Assembly (NCBI RefSeq): GCF_030362815.1
Contig: NZ_JAUCGR010000001.1
Span: 1,001,371 to 1,065,370, forward strand
Length of the DNA stretch: 64,000 nucleotides
From: Cellulomonas edaphi
GTDB taxonomy: Bacteria > Actinomycetota > Actinomycetes > Actinomycetales > Cellulomonadaceae
Direction: 5' to 3'
Numbering within the stretch: the stretch's first letter is position 1; each line of letters opens with the position of its first letter. The notes beneath the pieces were generated by a model. That model was given only the letters and a program-made list of their open reading frames with translations. It was not told the origin of the DNA and ran no database searches. The position numbers and the translations under genes were made by a program. Positions 16,465 to 24,684 of the stretch are shown here, piece after piece.

Positions 16465-17373
16465 ATGACGATCCACAAGGCAGTCATCCCCGCAGCCGGT
16501 CTCGGTACCCGATTCCTGCCCGCCACGAAGTCGACGCCCAAGGAGATGCTCCCGGTCGTCGACAAGCCCGCCATCCAGTACGTCGTCGAGGAAGCCTGCG
16601 CCGCGGGTCTCGACGACGTCCTGCTCATCACCGGCCGGTCCAAGCGCACGCTGGCGGACCACTTCGACGCGGTGCCCGAGCTCGAGGCCGCCCTGGAGGC
16701 CAAGGGCGACCTGGAGCGGCTCGCGAAGGTGCGCGAGTCCACCGAGCTGGCGCACGTGCACTTCGTGCGGCAGGGCCAGCCCAAGGGTCTGGGCCACGCG
16801 GTGCTGCAGGCGAAGCACCACGTGGGCTCCGAGACCTTCGCGGTGCTGCTGGGCGACGACCTGATCGACGAGCGCGACGTGCTGCTCACCACCATGATCG
16901 AGGTCGCCGAGCGCACGGGAGGGTCGGTCATCGCGCTGCTGGAGGTGCCCCCGGAGCAGATCTCGCTGTATGGCTGCGCGGCCGTCGAGCCGTTCGAGGG
17001 CGCCGCGGACGACGACGAGGTGCGCGTGACGGCGCTCGTCGAGAAGCCCGCGGCCGACGAGGCACCGAGCAACCTGGCCATCATCGGGCGGTACGTGCTG
17101 AACCCGGCGGTGTTCGACGTGCTGGAAAGCACCGAGCCGGGCCGCGGCGGCGAGATCCAGCTCACGGACGCGCTCGCGACCCTCGCGGGCATGCCCGCGG
17201 AGCAGGGCGGGGGTGTCTACGGCGTGGTCTTCCGCGGCCGGCGGTACGACACCGGGGACCGGCTCGACTACCTCAAGGCCGTGGTGCGCATCGCGGTCGA
17301 CCGGCCGGACCTGGGCCCCGACTTCCGGTCCTGGTTGTCCGAGTTCGTCCCGTCGCTGGACGGACAGGACTGA
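16465..17373 (+). CDS. galU: UTP-glucose-1-phosphate uridylyltransferase GalU
   Basis: 302 residues. The N-terminal nucleotide-binding signature (AGLGTRFLPATKSTPKEMLP, residues about 10-29) plus VLLGDDLI and VEKP blocks identify GalU. It makes UDP-glucose for polysaccharides and glycolipids, fitting the sugar transferase cluster at the right end of the window. TAGCCT (16451-16456) ends 8 bases before the ATG and there is no ribosome binding site, so a near-leaderless mRNA is likely. It begins the plus-strand run galU, glp, rimJ, glpR. Confidence 0.96.
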   Translation: MTIHKAVIPAAGLGTRFLPATKSTPKEMLPVVDKPAIQYVVEEACAAGLDDVLLITGRSKRTLADHFDAVPELEAALEAKGDLERLAKVRESTELAHVHFVRQGQPKGLGHAVLQAKHHVGSETFAVLLGDDLIDERDVLLTTMIEVAERTGGSVIALLEVPPEQISLYGCAAVEPFEGAADDDEVRVTALVEKPAADEAPSNLAIIGRYVLNPAVFDVLESTEPGRGGEIQLTDALATLAGMPAEQGGGVYGVVFRGRRYDTGDRLDYLKAVVRIAVDRPDLGPDFRSWLSEFVPSLDGQD

Positions 17374-17428
17374 TCGCGCCCGTCGCGCCCCGCCGGTGCC
17401 GGACGCGCCGCCGGGGCACAATGCGCGC

Positions 17429-18652
17429 ATGAGATCGGTCCAGGACCACCTGGCGGCGGTGCTGGCCGCGGTCGGGCCCGTGGCGCCCCTGGACGTGGCG
17501 CTGCACGACGCGGCTGGCTGCATCCTCGCCGCCGACCTCGTGGCGGACGCCGACCTGCCCCGCTTCGCGGCCGCGACGCGCGACGGCTACGCCGTGGCCG
17601 CGCACGAGACCGTGCACCCGGACGCTGTGCTGCCCGTCGCGCACGACGTGCGTCCCGGCCGCGGCGCGCCCCTGCGCCTCGCGCCGGGGCAGTCCGTGCG
17701 GATCGCCTCGGGCGCCCCGCTGCCGCTGGGTGCCGACGCGGTGGTCCCGCTGGAGGAGTCGGACCGGGGGACCGTCCGCGTGGCCCTGCAGCGGCCGGCC
17801 GTCGCGGGGCAGCACGTGCGGGCCGCGGGATCCGACGTCCGCGCGGGCGACGTGGTGCTGGAGGCGGGCACGCGCCTGGGTGCGCGGCAGCTGGCCATCG
17901 CCGCGTCGCTGGGGCGCGGGAGGCTGAACGTGCACCCGACGCCGCGCGTGGTGCTCCTCGCGGTCGGCGACGAGCTGGTGGAGCCCGGGTCCACGCGCTT
18001 CGAGGAGGGCGCCGTGTTCGAGGCCGACGGTCACGCCCTCGAGGCGGCCGTGCGGGACGCGGGTGCGTCGCCCGTGCGGGTGGCGATCCAGGGCGACGAC
18101 CGCGGCCGGTTGCGTGAGGCGCTCGAGGACCAGCTGGTCCGCGCCGACCTCGTGGTCGTCTGCGGCGGGCTGTCCGAGCTCGCGGAGGACACCGTCAAGG
18201 ACGTGCTCGCCCCGCTGGGCACCGTGCGCCTCGACCAGGTGGCCATGACGCCCGGGCACCGCCACGGGTTCGGCACGGTGGGCTCGGAGCTGGGCCGGGA
18301 GCGCGCGGTCCCGATCTTCGCGCTCCAGGGCCACCCCGTCGCCGCGCAGGTGTCGTTCGAGGTCTTCGTCCGGCCCGCGCTGCGCGCCATGGCCGGGCAC
18401 ACCGAGGTGTTCCGCCCGTCGGTCGCCGCGCGCGCGACCGAGGGCTGGTCCTCGCCGCCGGGGCTGCGCCAGTTCGTCCCCGCCGTGGTGCTCGGCTCGC
18501 CCGACGAGGGCTACCGCGTGACGCCCGTGGGGGACCCCTCGGCGCCGTCCATCAGCGCGCTCGCGCACGCCAACGCGCTCGCCGTGGTCGGGGAGCACGA
18601 CCTGTCGGTGCAGCCCGGGCAGACGGTCCACTGCCTGGTGCTGGAGGGCTGA
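17429..18652 (+). CDS. glp: Gephyrin-like MoeA-family protein Glp
   Basis: 407 residues with MoeA architecture: domain I/II (TRDGYAV near residue 52), the MPT-binding domain (GDELVEPG) and domain IV (about 330-407). Several MoeA active-site motifs are altered: the GGVSxGxxD motif reads CGGLSELAEDTV, LPGNPVS reads LQGHPVA, and PGKPxGFG reads PGHRHGFG. This fits the gephyrin-like protein Glp of Corynebacterium, reported to work with the membrane protein GlpR in cell division rather than only in molybdenum cofactor insertion; the glpR-like gene follows two genes downstream. CACAAT (17417-17422) lies 12 bases before the ATG. The stop overlaps the rimJ start (TGATG). No molybdoenzyme gene lies nearby. 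Confidence 0.82.
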   Translation: MRSVQDHLAAVLAAVGPVAPLDVALHDAAGCILAADLVADADLPRFAAATRDGYAVAAHETVHPDAVLPVAHDVRPGRGAPLRLAPGQSVRIASGAPLPLGADAVVPLEESDRGTVRVALQRPAVAGQHVRAAGSDVRAGDVVLEAGTRLGARQLAIAASLGRGRLNVHPTPRVVLLAVGDELVEPGSTRFEEGAVFEADGHALEAAVRDAGASPVRVAIQGDDRGRLREALEDQLVRADLVVVCGGLSELAEDTVKDVLAPLGTVRLDQVAMTPGHRHGFGTVGSELGRERAVPIFALQGHPVAAQVSFEVFVRPALRAMAGHTEVFRPSVAARATEGWSSPPGLRQFVPAVVLGSPDEGYRVTPVGDPSAPSISALAHANALAVVGEHDLSVQPGQTVHCLVLEG

Positions 18653-19266
18653 TGGCCGTCGGCTGGCCCGCCCACCTCGTCGACGGTGACGTCGTGCTGC
18701 GTCCGCTGCGCCGCAGGGACCAGAACACCTGGATGCTGCTGCGCGCCTCGAACGCCGCGTGGCTCGAACCGTGGGACGCCACGAGCCCGGTGCCGCTCGA
18801 GGGTCCGCGCCCCACGTTCCCGACGTTCGTGCGCACGCTCGCGGCGCAGGCACGCGCCGGGACGGCGCTGCCCTTCGCGGTGGAGTTCCGCGGGGCGCTC
18901 GTCGGCCAGCTCACCGTCTCCTCGATCACGTACGGCTCGCTGCGCTCCGCGAGCATCGGCTACTGGGTGTCGCGGCACGTGGCCGGGCTCGGCATCATCC
19001 CCACGGCCGTCGCGCTGGCCACGGACCACTGCTTCGAGGTGCTGGACCTGCACCGGGTCGAGATCAACGTCCGGCCCGAGAACGGCCCCTCGCTGCGCGT
19101 GGTGGACAAGCTCGGGTTCCGCGACGAGGGGCTGCGCGAGCGGTTCCTGCACATCGGCGACGCGTGGTGCGACCACCGCACGTTCGCGCTGACCACCGAA
19201 GACGTCCCGGAGGGCCTGCTGGCACGGTGGCACGCGACCCGCTCGGGGGGCGCTGACCCGCGCTAA
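18652..19266 (+). CDS. rimJ: RimJ/RimL-type GNAT N-acetyltransferase
   Basis: 204 residues with a GNAT fold: DGDVVLRPLRRRD at the start, the beta-strand VGQLTVSSITYG, the acetyl-CoA loop region VSRHVAGLGIIPTAVALA (a relaxed form of R/QxxGxG/A) and the RimJ-type LDLHRVEINVRPENGPSLRV block. It probably acetylates an N-terminal or lysine amine of a ribosomal or other protein. It is fused translationally to glp by a one-base ATG/TGA overlap, and the glp-rimJ-glpR order equals Rv0994-Rv0995-Rv0996 in M. tuberculosis. Confidence 0.87.
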   Translation: MAVGWPAHLVDGDVVLRPLRRRDQNTWMLLRASNAAWLEPWDATSPVPLEGPRPTFPTFVRTLAAQARAGTALPFAVEFRGALVGQLTVSSITYGSLRSASIGYWVSRHVAGLGIIPTAVALATDHCFEVLDLHRVEINVRPENGPSLRVVDKLGFRDEGLRERFLHIGDAWCDHRTFALTTEDVPEGLLARWHATRSGGADPR

Positions 19267-19356
19267 GCGGCGCGGGTGAGGGCACCGCTGGTTCACAGCC
19301 GGCGACACGCCGCCCGGCTCCGGCGTTGGGCGGCTCGCGCGCCCTACCGTCGGTGC

Positions 19357-20316
19357 GTGACAGATCTCGCAGGACCCGTCGCGCTCGCGCTGGTGGTCCT
19401 GTGGGTCGCCTACCTGGTGCCGCACAAGCTGCGGCACCGGCAACAGCTGCTCGAGTCCCGGGCGGATGACCGGTACTCGGACGCGTTGCGTGTGGTGGCG
19501 GTGAGCGACCGGTCCGGCCGGTCGCTCCGCACCAGCGAGGCGCGCCGACCCGCAGCACGCAGCACCACGGGGTTGTTGACCCCGGGCAAGGGGGTCCCGG
19601 TCCGCCGGTCGGGTCCCGACACAGGAGGTACCACCGTGGACCGACCCACCGCGACCCAGGACCGCATCGCCACCGAGGCCGCGCGCCGCACCGCGCAGGC
19701 CCGTGCCGCGCACGCCGCCGCTACCGCGCGGCGGGGCGCCGCCGCCCGACGACGGGGCATGCTCGCCGGGTTCCTGACGCTCGCCACCGTGGCGGGGTGG
19801 GTCGTCGCCGGTGTCGCGCCCGCCGTGACGTGGGTCGCCGGCGCGATCCCCACGGTGCTGCTCGCGACCGTCGTCGTGCTGGGCCGCCGTGCCGTCCTGG
19901 CCGGTCGTGCCGCCGACGTGGCGTGGGAGAACCGTCAGGCCGCCGAGGCGCGGGCTGCTGCCGCCCGGACCGCCACGCCCGCGCGCGGCACGCTGGTCGC
20001 CCGCAGTGCGGCTCCCGGTCGCGCGGTCCGGCCCTCCAACACCGACACCGAGATGTTCGCGGCCGTCGTGATCGACAGCCCCGCCGCCGACGCCGACGGC
20101 TGGTCGCCGGTCCCGGTTCCCCGGCCCACGTACACGATGAAGGCGCCGGCCCCGCGCCGGGAGCCCGCCGCCCTGGAGAACCTCGAGGGCTCGACGGCCG
20201 TGCGGCCCGCCGAGGACGCCCGGACGGAGGTGCGCGTGGCCGAGCCCGTGGCCGAGACCACGGGGTCGATCGACCTGGACGCCGTGCTCGCGAAGCGTCG
20301 CGCGTCGGGCGAGTAG
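19357..20316 (+). CDS. glpR: GlpR/SepX-like membrane protein, cell division
   Basis: 319 residues. One membrane helix opens the protein (about 4-21, PVALALVVLWVAYLVPHKL), followed by a basic disordered region (22-130), two adjacent helices (about 135-185, AGFLTLATVAGWVVAGVAPA and IPTVLLATVVVLGRRAVL), and a cytosolic tail holding VPVPRPTYTMKAPAPR. This topology and the position behind glp-rimJ match the actinobacterial family called GlpR in Corynebacterium and SepX in Streptomyces, a receptor that ties Glp to the divisome. GTG 19357 is chosen because TACCGT (19345-19350) sits 12 bases upstream. Identity rests on context and topology, not alignment. Confidence 0.72.
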   Translation: MTDLAGPVALALVVLWVAYLVPHKLRHRQQLLESRADDRYSDALRVVAVSDRSGRSLRTSEARRPAARSTTGLLTPGKGVPVRRSGPDTGGTTVDRPTATQDRIATEAARRTAQARAAHAAATARRGAAARRRGMLAGFLTLATVAGWVVAGVAPAVTWVAGAIPTVLLATVVVLGRRAVLAGRAADVAWENRQAAEARAAAARTATPARGTLVARSAAPGRAVRPSNTDTEMFAAVVIDSPAADADGWSPVPVPRPTYTMKAPAPRREPAALENLEGSTAVRPAEDARTEVRVAEPVAETTGSIDLDAVLAKRRASGE

Positions 20317-20364
20317 GCGGTTTCTGTTCGACGCCCGCAGGGTGTTAATGTGTTGCCCGCTCGA

Positions 20365-20439
<75 letters not shown>

Positions 20440-20446
20440 GAAGGAT

Positions 20447-20485
20447 GAAGCGGGACATCGGTCAGGTGTCCCGCTTCGTCGTTGT
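20447..20485 (+). terminator. Terminator after tRNA-Ala
   Basis: An 11-bp perfect stem GAAGCGGGACA (20447-20457) / TGTCCCGCTTC (20467-20477) with a 9-base loop, followed by the T-containing GTCGTTGTC. It lies ten bases after the tRNA. Confidence 0.8.
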
Positions 20486-20591
20486 CAGGGCGGCACGGGC
20501 CGCGCGGCGGTCGAGCCTGTGGTTGCCCGCGTTCCGGGCCGGAAGCGTGGACAACGACCGGCTCGAGGGCTGCGGCCGCCCGGCGCGTGGG

Positions 20592-21035
20592 TCAGTCGCC
20601 TGCGCGGAAGGTTGCCATCGCGTCGTCGAGCGCCGCGCGCAGTGCCGCGGGGTCCCGGGACTGCACGAGCAGGTTCTCGCCGGTGCGCATGGTCAGGCCG
20701 ACCACGGCGGTCCCGATGGTCTGGACGTAGGCGCCGCCCACCAACCGCCCGCCCATCGAGTCGCCCTCCCGCGAGACGCCCCACGGTTGGATGTCGGCGA
20801 GCGGGATGCGCGCGCGCCCGGCGCGCAGCTCGACGTCGGTGAGCGTGATGTTCCCGTACCGGCCGGTGCTCCACATGGTCAGTGCGGCGATCGACCCGAG
20901 CATCCCGACGAGCACGGAGGCCAGCACCCAGCCGCCGCCCGCGAGCGCGAGCGCCGCCCAGCCCACCGCGCACGCCCCGAGGAGCACCAGCCACGCACGG
21001 CGACCGGGAGAGCGCTCCTGGTACCGGATCACCAC
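20592..21035 (-). CDS. Two-helix membrane protein with PH-like tail
   Basis: 147 residues. Two hydrophobic helices (about 14-32 and 35-55: WLVLLGACAVGWAALALAGG and VLASVLVGMLGSIAALTMW) are followed by a beta-rich cytosolic part (TLTDVELRAGRARIPLADIQ...VVGLTMRTGENLLVQSRDP) that resembles the DUF3093 / bacterial-PH type of small membrane protein. The GTG at 21035 follows a G-rich stretch 13 bases after the previous stop, so it is the last gene of the five-gene minus-strand cassette starting at 24249. Function unknown; within the cassette it could be an immunity or anchoring partner. Confidence 0.55.
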   Translation of the reverse strand: MVIRYQERSPGRRAWLVLLGACAVGWAALALAGGGWVLASVLVGMLGSIAALTMWSTGRYGNITLTDVELRAGRARIPLADIQPWGVSREGDSMGGRLVGGAYVQTIGTAVVGLTMRTGENLLVQSRDPAALRAALDDAMATFRAGD

Positions 21036-21048
21036 ACCTGCCCCCTCG

Positions 21049-21678
21049 TCACAGGAAGTCGAACTGGACGATGCGCTGCTGCTTGGGCAGCAGGCCGGAG
21101 TACGCGCGGTCGAGCACCCACATCACGGGCAGCAGCACCTCGGCGAGCGAGGCGGACTCCTGCCAGGCGACGTGCGGGGGCCCGGTGTCGGACCGGGACC
21201 GGCCCGGGACGGGGCGCAGCTCGTGCGTGACCACGGCAGCCTTCTCCCCGGCCCGCGTGAGGTCGAGCCGGTCGGCGAGGATCCGGCCCTCGGGCCGCCA
21301 TTGCCAGGTGCGTCCGCCGGGCCCGTGCACCGCGAGGCTCCACCGGTCGAGGCCGCTCCGCTGGCGCTGGACGTCCACCCGCAAGCCCAGCACCAGGGCG
21401 GGCATGACGGTGAACTCCCACACGATCCCGCCGGGGCCCGAACCGGACTCGGCCGTCGCCCGGACGATCTCGCGCGGCCCGTCGGCGGAGGCGAGCGACG
21501 CCACCAGCTCGCGGTGGTGCCAGCTCAGGTCGACCCGGTGCCCGGCGACGTCGAGGTCGCATCGGTGGGCGTAGGGCGTCGCCCGCGGCATCGTGAGCAG
21601 GTCGGTGACGCTCAGCTCGTCCCGGACCGGGATCCGCCCCGCGCGGCCCAGCGGAGCCCAGACGTCCACCTCGCTCAC
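21049..21678 (-). CDS. Hypothetical protein of the type VII-like cassette
   Basis: 209 residues, soluble, no signal peptide. Alternating beta/alpha character with a Trp-rich middle (LSWHHRELVA, GGRTWQWRPEG) and a hydrophobic C-terminal half-helix (EVLLPVMWVLDRAYSGLL). It begins at GTG 21678, whose bases overlap the TGA of the 92-residue helical protein gene (GTGA), so the two are translationally coupled. I do not recognise the family. Position immediately behind the secreted-like partner suggests an immunity or chaperone role, which is inference only. Confidence 0.55.
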   Translation of the reverse strand: MSEVDVWAPLGRAGRIPVRDELSVTDLLTMPRATPYAHRCDLDVAGHRVDLSWHHRELVASLASADGPREIVRATAESGSGPGGIVWEFTVMPALVLGLRVDVQRQRSGLDRWSLAVHGPGGRTWQWRPEGRILADRLDLTRAGEKAAVVTHELRPVPGRSRSDTGPPHVAWQESASLAEVLLPVMWVLDRAYSGLLPKQQRIVQFDFL

Positions 21679-21953
21679 TGCGGCTGCCGATCCCGTCGCT
21701 CGCGCGCCTCCTTCTCGTGGTCGGCGGCACGGCGCGCCTCCCCGCGCACCCGCGCGGCCTCGTCGCGCAGGTTGCGCGCCGCGCTGCGGGCGGCCGACCG
21801 CCAGTGCTTGAGCGCGTCGCGCACGTCATGGGCGTTCTCGCACTCCCAGTTCTCGGAGCTCGAGACGGTGATCGCGGTGTCAACGCACACCTCGACGTCG
21901 TCGGCGAGCGCGTCGAGGTGGTGGGCCTTGGCGTACAGCTCCACGGATGTCAT
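21675..21953 (-). CDS. Small WXG100-like helical protein
   Basis: 92 residues, the size of ESX/WXG100 proteins. Sequence is predicted to be two helices around a turn containing SENWECENAHD at about residues 33-43, where WXG100 proteins carry W-x-G; here the motif is NWECEN, so the glycine is replaced. The C-terminal helix is strongly charged (LRDEAARVRGEARRAADHEK) and coiled-coil-like. The ATG at 21953 lies 11 bases after the stop of the 484-residue protein. A secreted dimer partner of that protein is the most attractive reading but is not proven. Confidence 0.55.
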   Translation of the reverse strand: MTSVELYAKAHHLDALADDVEVCVDTAITVSSSENWECENAHDVRDALKHWRSAARSAARNLRDEAARVRGEARRAADHEKEARERRDRQPQ

Positions 21954-21964
21954 GGCATGGCCCC

Positions 21965-23419
21965 CTAGAACCAGTTCATCGGGTTGACCTTGGAGTTCTT
22001 CACGTCGTCCAGGCGATCGCCCGCCCAGTCCGCCGCGTCGTCCACGCGGTCCCCGGCCCAGTCGGCGGCGACGTCGGCGGCGTGCGTGATGTCGTCCCAG
22101 TGCTCGACCACCTCCGCGCCCGCCCAGACCGCGCCCGTGACGGCCACGAGGCCGAGCGTCACGGGGTTGGGGGCGATGAGGGCCGCCGTCATCGACGCGT
22201 TGAACGCGGTCTCGGCGTACTCGCCGATCACGTGGGCCTTGCCGGTGGTCCCGCCCTCGGACCACGCCTTCGCGTTCTCCTCGCGGTCGTTCACCAGCCC
22301 GACGACGCCGTCCACGGTGGCGAACGCGCTGCCTGCGACGCCGGCGACGCGCAGGACGCCAGCGGTCTTGGCCGCCGTCGCCAGGCCCGACTCGCCCGCG
22401 AGCTTGAGGAGGTTGCCGCCGCCGCGGACGTAGGTGTTGCCCGCCGCGTCGACCCACCCGGAACCGAACCACGTCTGGCCCCAGCCGGCGAGGCGCGATG
22501 CGGTCTGGCCGGGCGCGGTCTTGAGGAGGTCGGAGACCCACGACGTGACGGTCACGCCCTGCCTGCTCTGGAGGAGCTGCGCCAGGATCGTCGGCCGCAG
22601 CTGCGACTCGCCCCTCACCAGCACCTGGTAGGGCTTCTGCTTCGCCGCCATCGTCGCGACCCACTCGTCGAAGCTCTCGACGGCCGGGCTGACCTTGAGC
22701 AGGACGCGCTGCGTCAGGTTGGGCACGAAGGTGCCGGGGGCGGTGAACGAGGCCTTGCCGCGCAGGTAGTTGGTGTTGGCGAACTCGAACGCCGCGCGCA
22801 GCTTGTTGGCCAGCGCCGGGTTGTTCCCGGGCTGGCCGAGCGTGTCGAGTGCGGCCAGCACCCGGTGCTCGCCGAGCCACCGCACCAGCGCCGGACCGCC
22901 CTTGAGCAGCAGCTGCGAGGTGACCGCGATGGCTTGGGCACTCGTCGTCTGGAGGTCGCGCATGTCGTGGTACGCGTCGACGAGCTTCTGCGCCTGCTCG
23001 GCGTCGGTCATCCCGGCGAGCTTGCGCAGCGCCTCGGCCTCGAGCTGGTCGAACCACTCGCTGAGGTTGGCCGGGTCCTCGTTCTCCCAGGCGCCGGCGG
23101 CCGTGCCCGTGGTGCGCAGCGCGACGAGCGCGTCCTCGACGTGCATCGACTGGCCGGCGATCTCCAGCGCCTGCGGGCCGGTCATCCGCACGCCGCCGAA
23201 CGACGGGCTGGCCTCGGACATCTGCTCCAGGACGCCGATCCGTCCCTGCAGGTCCTTGACCGTGTCGACGGCCCAGGCGTCCGCGCCGTTGAGCCCGGCC
23301 AGGTCGATCCGAGCGTCCAGGCTCGCGGCGCGGGAGAACAGGCCGGGCAGCTCGGCCGCGAGGTTGTCCAGCGCGACGACCGTGGCGGCCAGGACCTCCT
23401 TGTCGACGCGGACGGTCAC
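21965..23419 (-). CDS. Large candidate type VII secretion effector
   Basis: 484 residues, no Sec signal. The N-terminal ~100 residues (VDKEVLAATVVALDNLAAEL...LQGRIGVLEQM) are long helices like the LXG/WXG targeting domains; a helical middle follows; the C-terminal third is glycine/alanine-rich with hydrophobic segments (AKTAGVLRVAGVAGSAFATV, NASMTAALIAPNPVTLGLVA), then a near-repeat AADWAGDR(V/L)DD twice and the end KVNPMNWF. This layout (helical head, glycine-zipper or pore-like tail, NPMNW-type end) is common in secreted polymorphic toxins of Gram-positive bacteria. GTG 23419 overlaps the upstream stop (GTGA). Toxic activity is inference; no catalytic motif is recognisable. Confidence 0.5.
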   Translation of the reverse strand: MTVRVDKEVLAATVVALDNLAAELPGLFSRAASLDARIDLAGLNGADAWAVDTVKDLQGRIGVLEQMSEASPSFGGVRMTGPQALEIAGQSMHVEDALVALRTTGTAAGAWENEDPANLSEWFDQLEAEALRKLAGMTDAEQAQKLVDAYHDMRDLQTTSAQAIAVTSQLLLKGGPALVRWLGEHRVLAALDTLGQPGNNPALANKLRAAFEFANTNYLRGKASFTAPGTFVPNLTQRVLLKVSPAVESFDEWVATMAAKQKPYQVLVRGESQLRPTILAQLLQSRQGVTVTSWVSDLLKTAPGQTASRLAGWGQTWFGSGWVDAAGNTYVRGGGNLLKLAGESGLATAAKTAGVLRVAGVAGSAFATVDGVVGLVNDREENAKAWSEGGTTGKAHVIGEYAETAFNASMTAALIAPNPVTLGLVAVTGAVWAGAEVVEHWDDITHAADVAADWAGDRVDDAADWAGDRLDDVKNSKVNPMNWF

Positions 23420-24249
23420 GATGCGGCTGCCCGCTCGACCGTGCCGCGCAGCTCGGCCGACGAGGGCAGGAGGTCGGCCAGGGCTCGCCACACCTGCCCA
23501 CCCGTCACGGGCTCGAACGTCGCGAGAGTGTCGGGGGTGATGTCGGCGTCGGCGAGCGGCTCGGCGGGCGCGGTCCGCAGCCAGTAGCCGCCGTCCCCGC
23601 AGCTCCACAGCGCGAGACCGCGCGCGTCGGACGCCACGTCGGGGCCCCACACCATGGTCACGCGGCTGCTGGCCTCGAGGTGGGACAGCGTCGCCATGAG
23701 CATGGTGCGGTCAGGATCGCCGACCTCACGGAAGAAGCGGTCGAGCTGGGCCGTGGCCACGGTCCGGGCCGGCTCCCACTGGCCCTCCTCGAGCGACATG
23801 GTCTGCACCACGGCGTCGATCGCCCGCAGGGGGACCGTGAACGACCTGGCCGCACGGGGCACCTCGTGCCGGCGCAGCCCGACGAGCCGCGCGAGGATCC
23901 ACAGCAGCTGGGGCAGCTCGTCGCGGCAGTAGGTGACGGGCGCGTCCACGTCCGCGCGAGGCCACGGGTCGGTGTACCAGACGGTCTCCTCGCGGACGGC
24001 GAGCACCGCGCTGGCCGGGCCTTGGGGGCCGGCCGTCTCGATCGAGCACTCGATCATGGGCGCGGTGACCACGGCGACGAGGTCGAGCACCAGGGGGGCG
24101 ACGACGCCCTCGGCGTCGACCAGACCGGTGTCCTGCAGCAGCTGCCGCTGCGCCTCGTCGACAGGCTCGCCGTTGTGCACCCGCCGCAGCGTCTCGAGCT
24201 CGTGGTCGGTCAGCTCGATCCGCTGCCTGACCTCGTCCAGCCGCGCCAT
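23416..24249 (-). CDS. EspG-like protein, first gene of cassette
   Basis: 277 residues, soluble. Length and layout (mixed alpha/beta halves, VWYTDPWPR in the first half, GGYWLRTAPAEPL and VTGGQVWRALADLL near the end) recall ESX-specific chaperone EspG, which binds secreted PE/PPE or LXG-type substrates in the cytosol. ATG 24249 has GGGGG upstream and starts a five-gene cotranscribed cassette. The next gene encodes the large candidate effector, an arrangement expected of a chaperone-substrate pair. None of the membrane-complex genes eccB, eccC, eccD or mycP lies in this window. The family assignment is moderate: it rests on shape and context rather than alignment. Confidence 0.42.
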   Translation of the reverse strand: MARLDEVRQRIELTDHELETLRRVHNGEPVDEAQRQLLQDTGLVDAEGVVAPLVLDLVAVVTAPMIECSIETAGPQGPASAVLAVREETVWYTDPWPRADVDAPVTYCRDELPQLLWILARLVGLRRHEVPRAARSFTVPLRAIDAVVQTMSLEEGQWEPARTVATAQLDRFFREVGDPDRTMLMATLSHLEASSRVTMVWGPDVASDARGLALWSCGDGGYWLRTAPAEPLADADITPDTLATFEPVTGGQVWRALADLLPSSAELRGTVERAAAS

Positions 24250-24311
24250 GCCCTACCCCCTGGTGCCCCGTTTGTCCCGTGCCGGGCAGCAGAGTACCGA
24301 CACGGGCGTCC

Positions 24312-24337
24312 GGCGGCGCCCGTCGCCGGGCGCCGCC
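24312..24337. terminator. Hairpin terminator after the GlsB-like gene
   Basis: Perfect 11-bp stem GGCGGCGCCCG (24312-24322) / CGGGCGCCGCC (24327-24337) with loop TCGC, placed 7 bases beyond the stop of the minus-strand GlsB-like gene. No U-tract, as often in high-GC actinobacteria. Confidence 0.7.
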
Positions 24338-24343
24338 GTCGCG

Positions 24344-24598
24344 TCAGCGGCGCTTGCGCCCGGACACGAGCGCGACGCCGATCACGGCGAGCACGAGCTG
24401 GGCCGCGATCTCGATCCAGTCGATGCCGTCGGTGTCGCGCAGGCTGCCCACGATCAGGGTGCCCAGCAGGGCCGCCACGATGCCCACGATGATCGTCACG
24501 AGGACCGAGATGTTCTGCTTCCCGGGCAGGATCAGCCGGGCGAGCGCCCCGATGATGGCCCCGATGACGATGGCGCTGATGATGCCTTCGATGGTCAT
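24344..24598 (-). CDS. GlsB/YeaQ/YmgE stress-response membrane protein
   Basis: 84 residues with three hydrophobic segments: GIISAIVIGAIIGALARLIL, VLVTIIVGIVAALLGTLIVG and EIAAQLVLAVIGVALVSG. The first ends in the family motif GxxARLILPGKQ. The family is induced by envelope and acid stress and is of unknown biochemical function. It stands alone, divergent from the transporter gene downstream; an ATG at 24598 with a G-rich leader defines the start. Confidence 0.9.
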   Translation of the reverse strand: MTIEGIISAIVIGAIIGALARLILPGKQNISVLVTIIVGIVAALLGTLIVGSLRDTDGIDWIEIAAQLVLAVIGVALVSGRKRR

Positions 24599-24684
24599 GT
24601 TGATCTCCCTCGTTGTTCGGCGGATGAGCCGCGAAGGGGAGGCTAGGCGGGATTGGCCGATCCCGCCTGTCGAACGCTGCGAGG

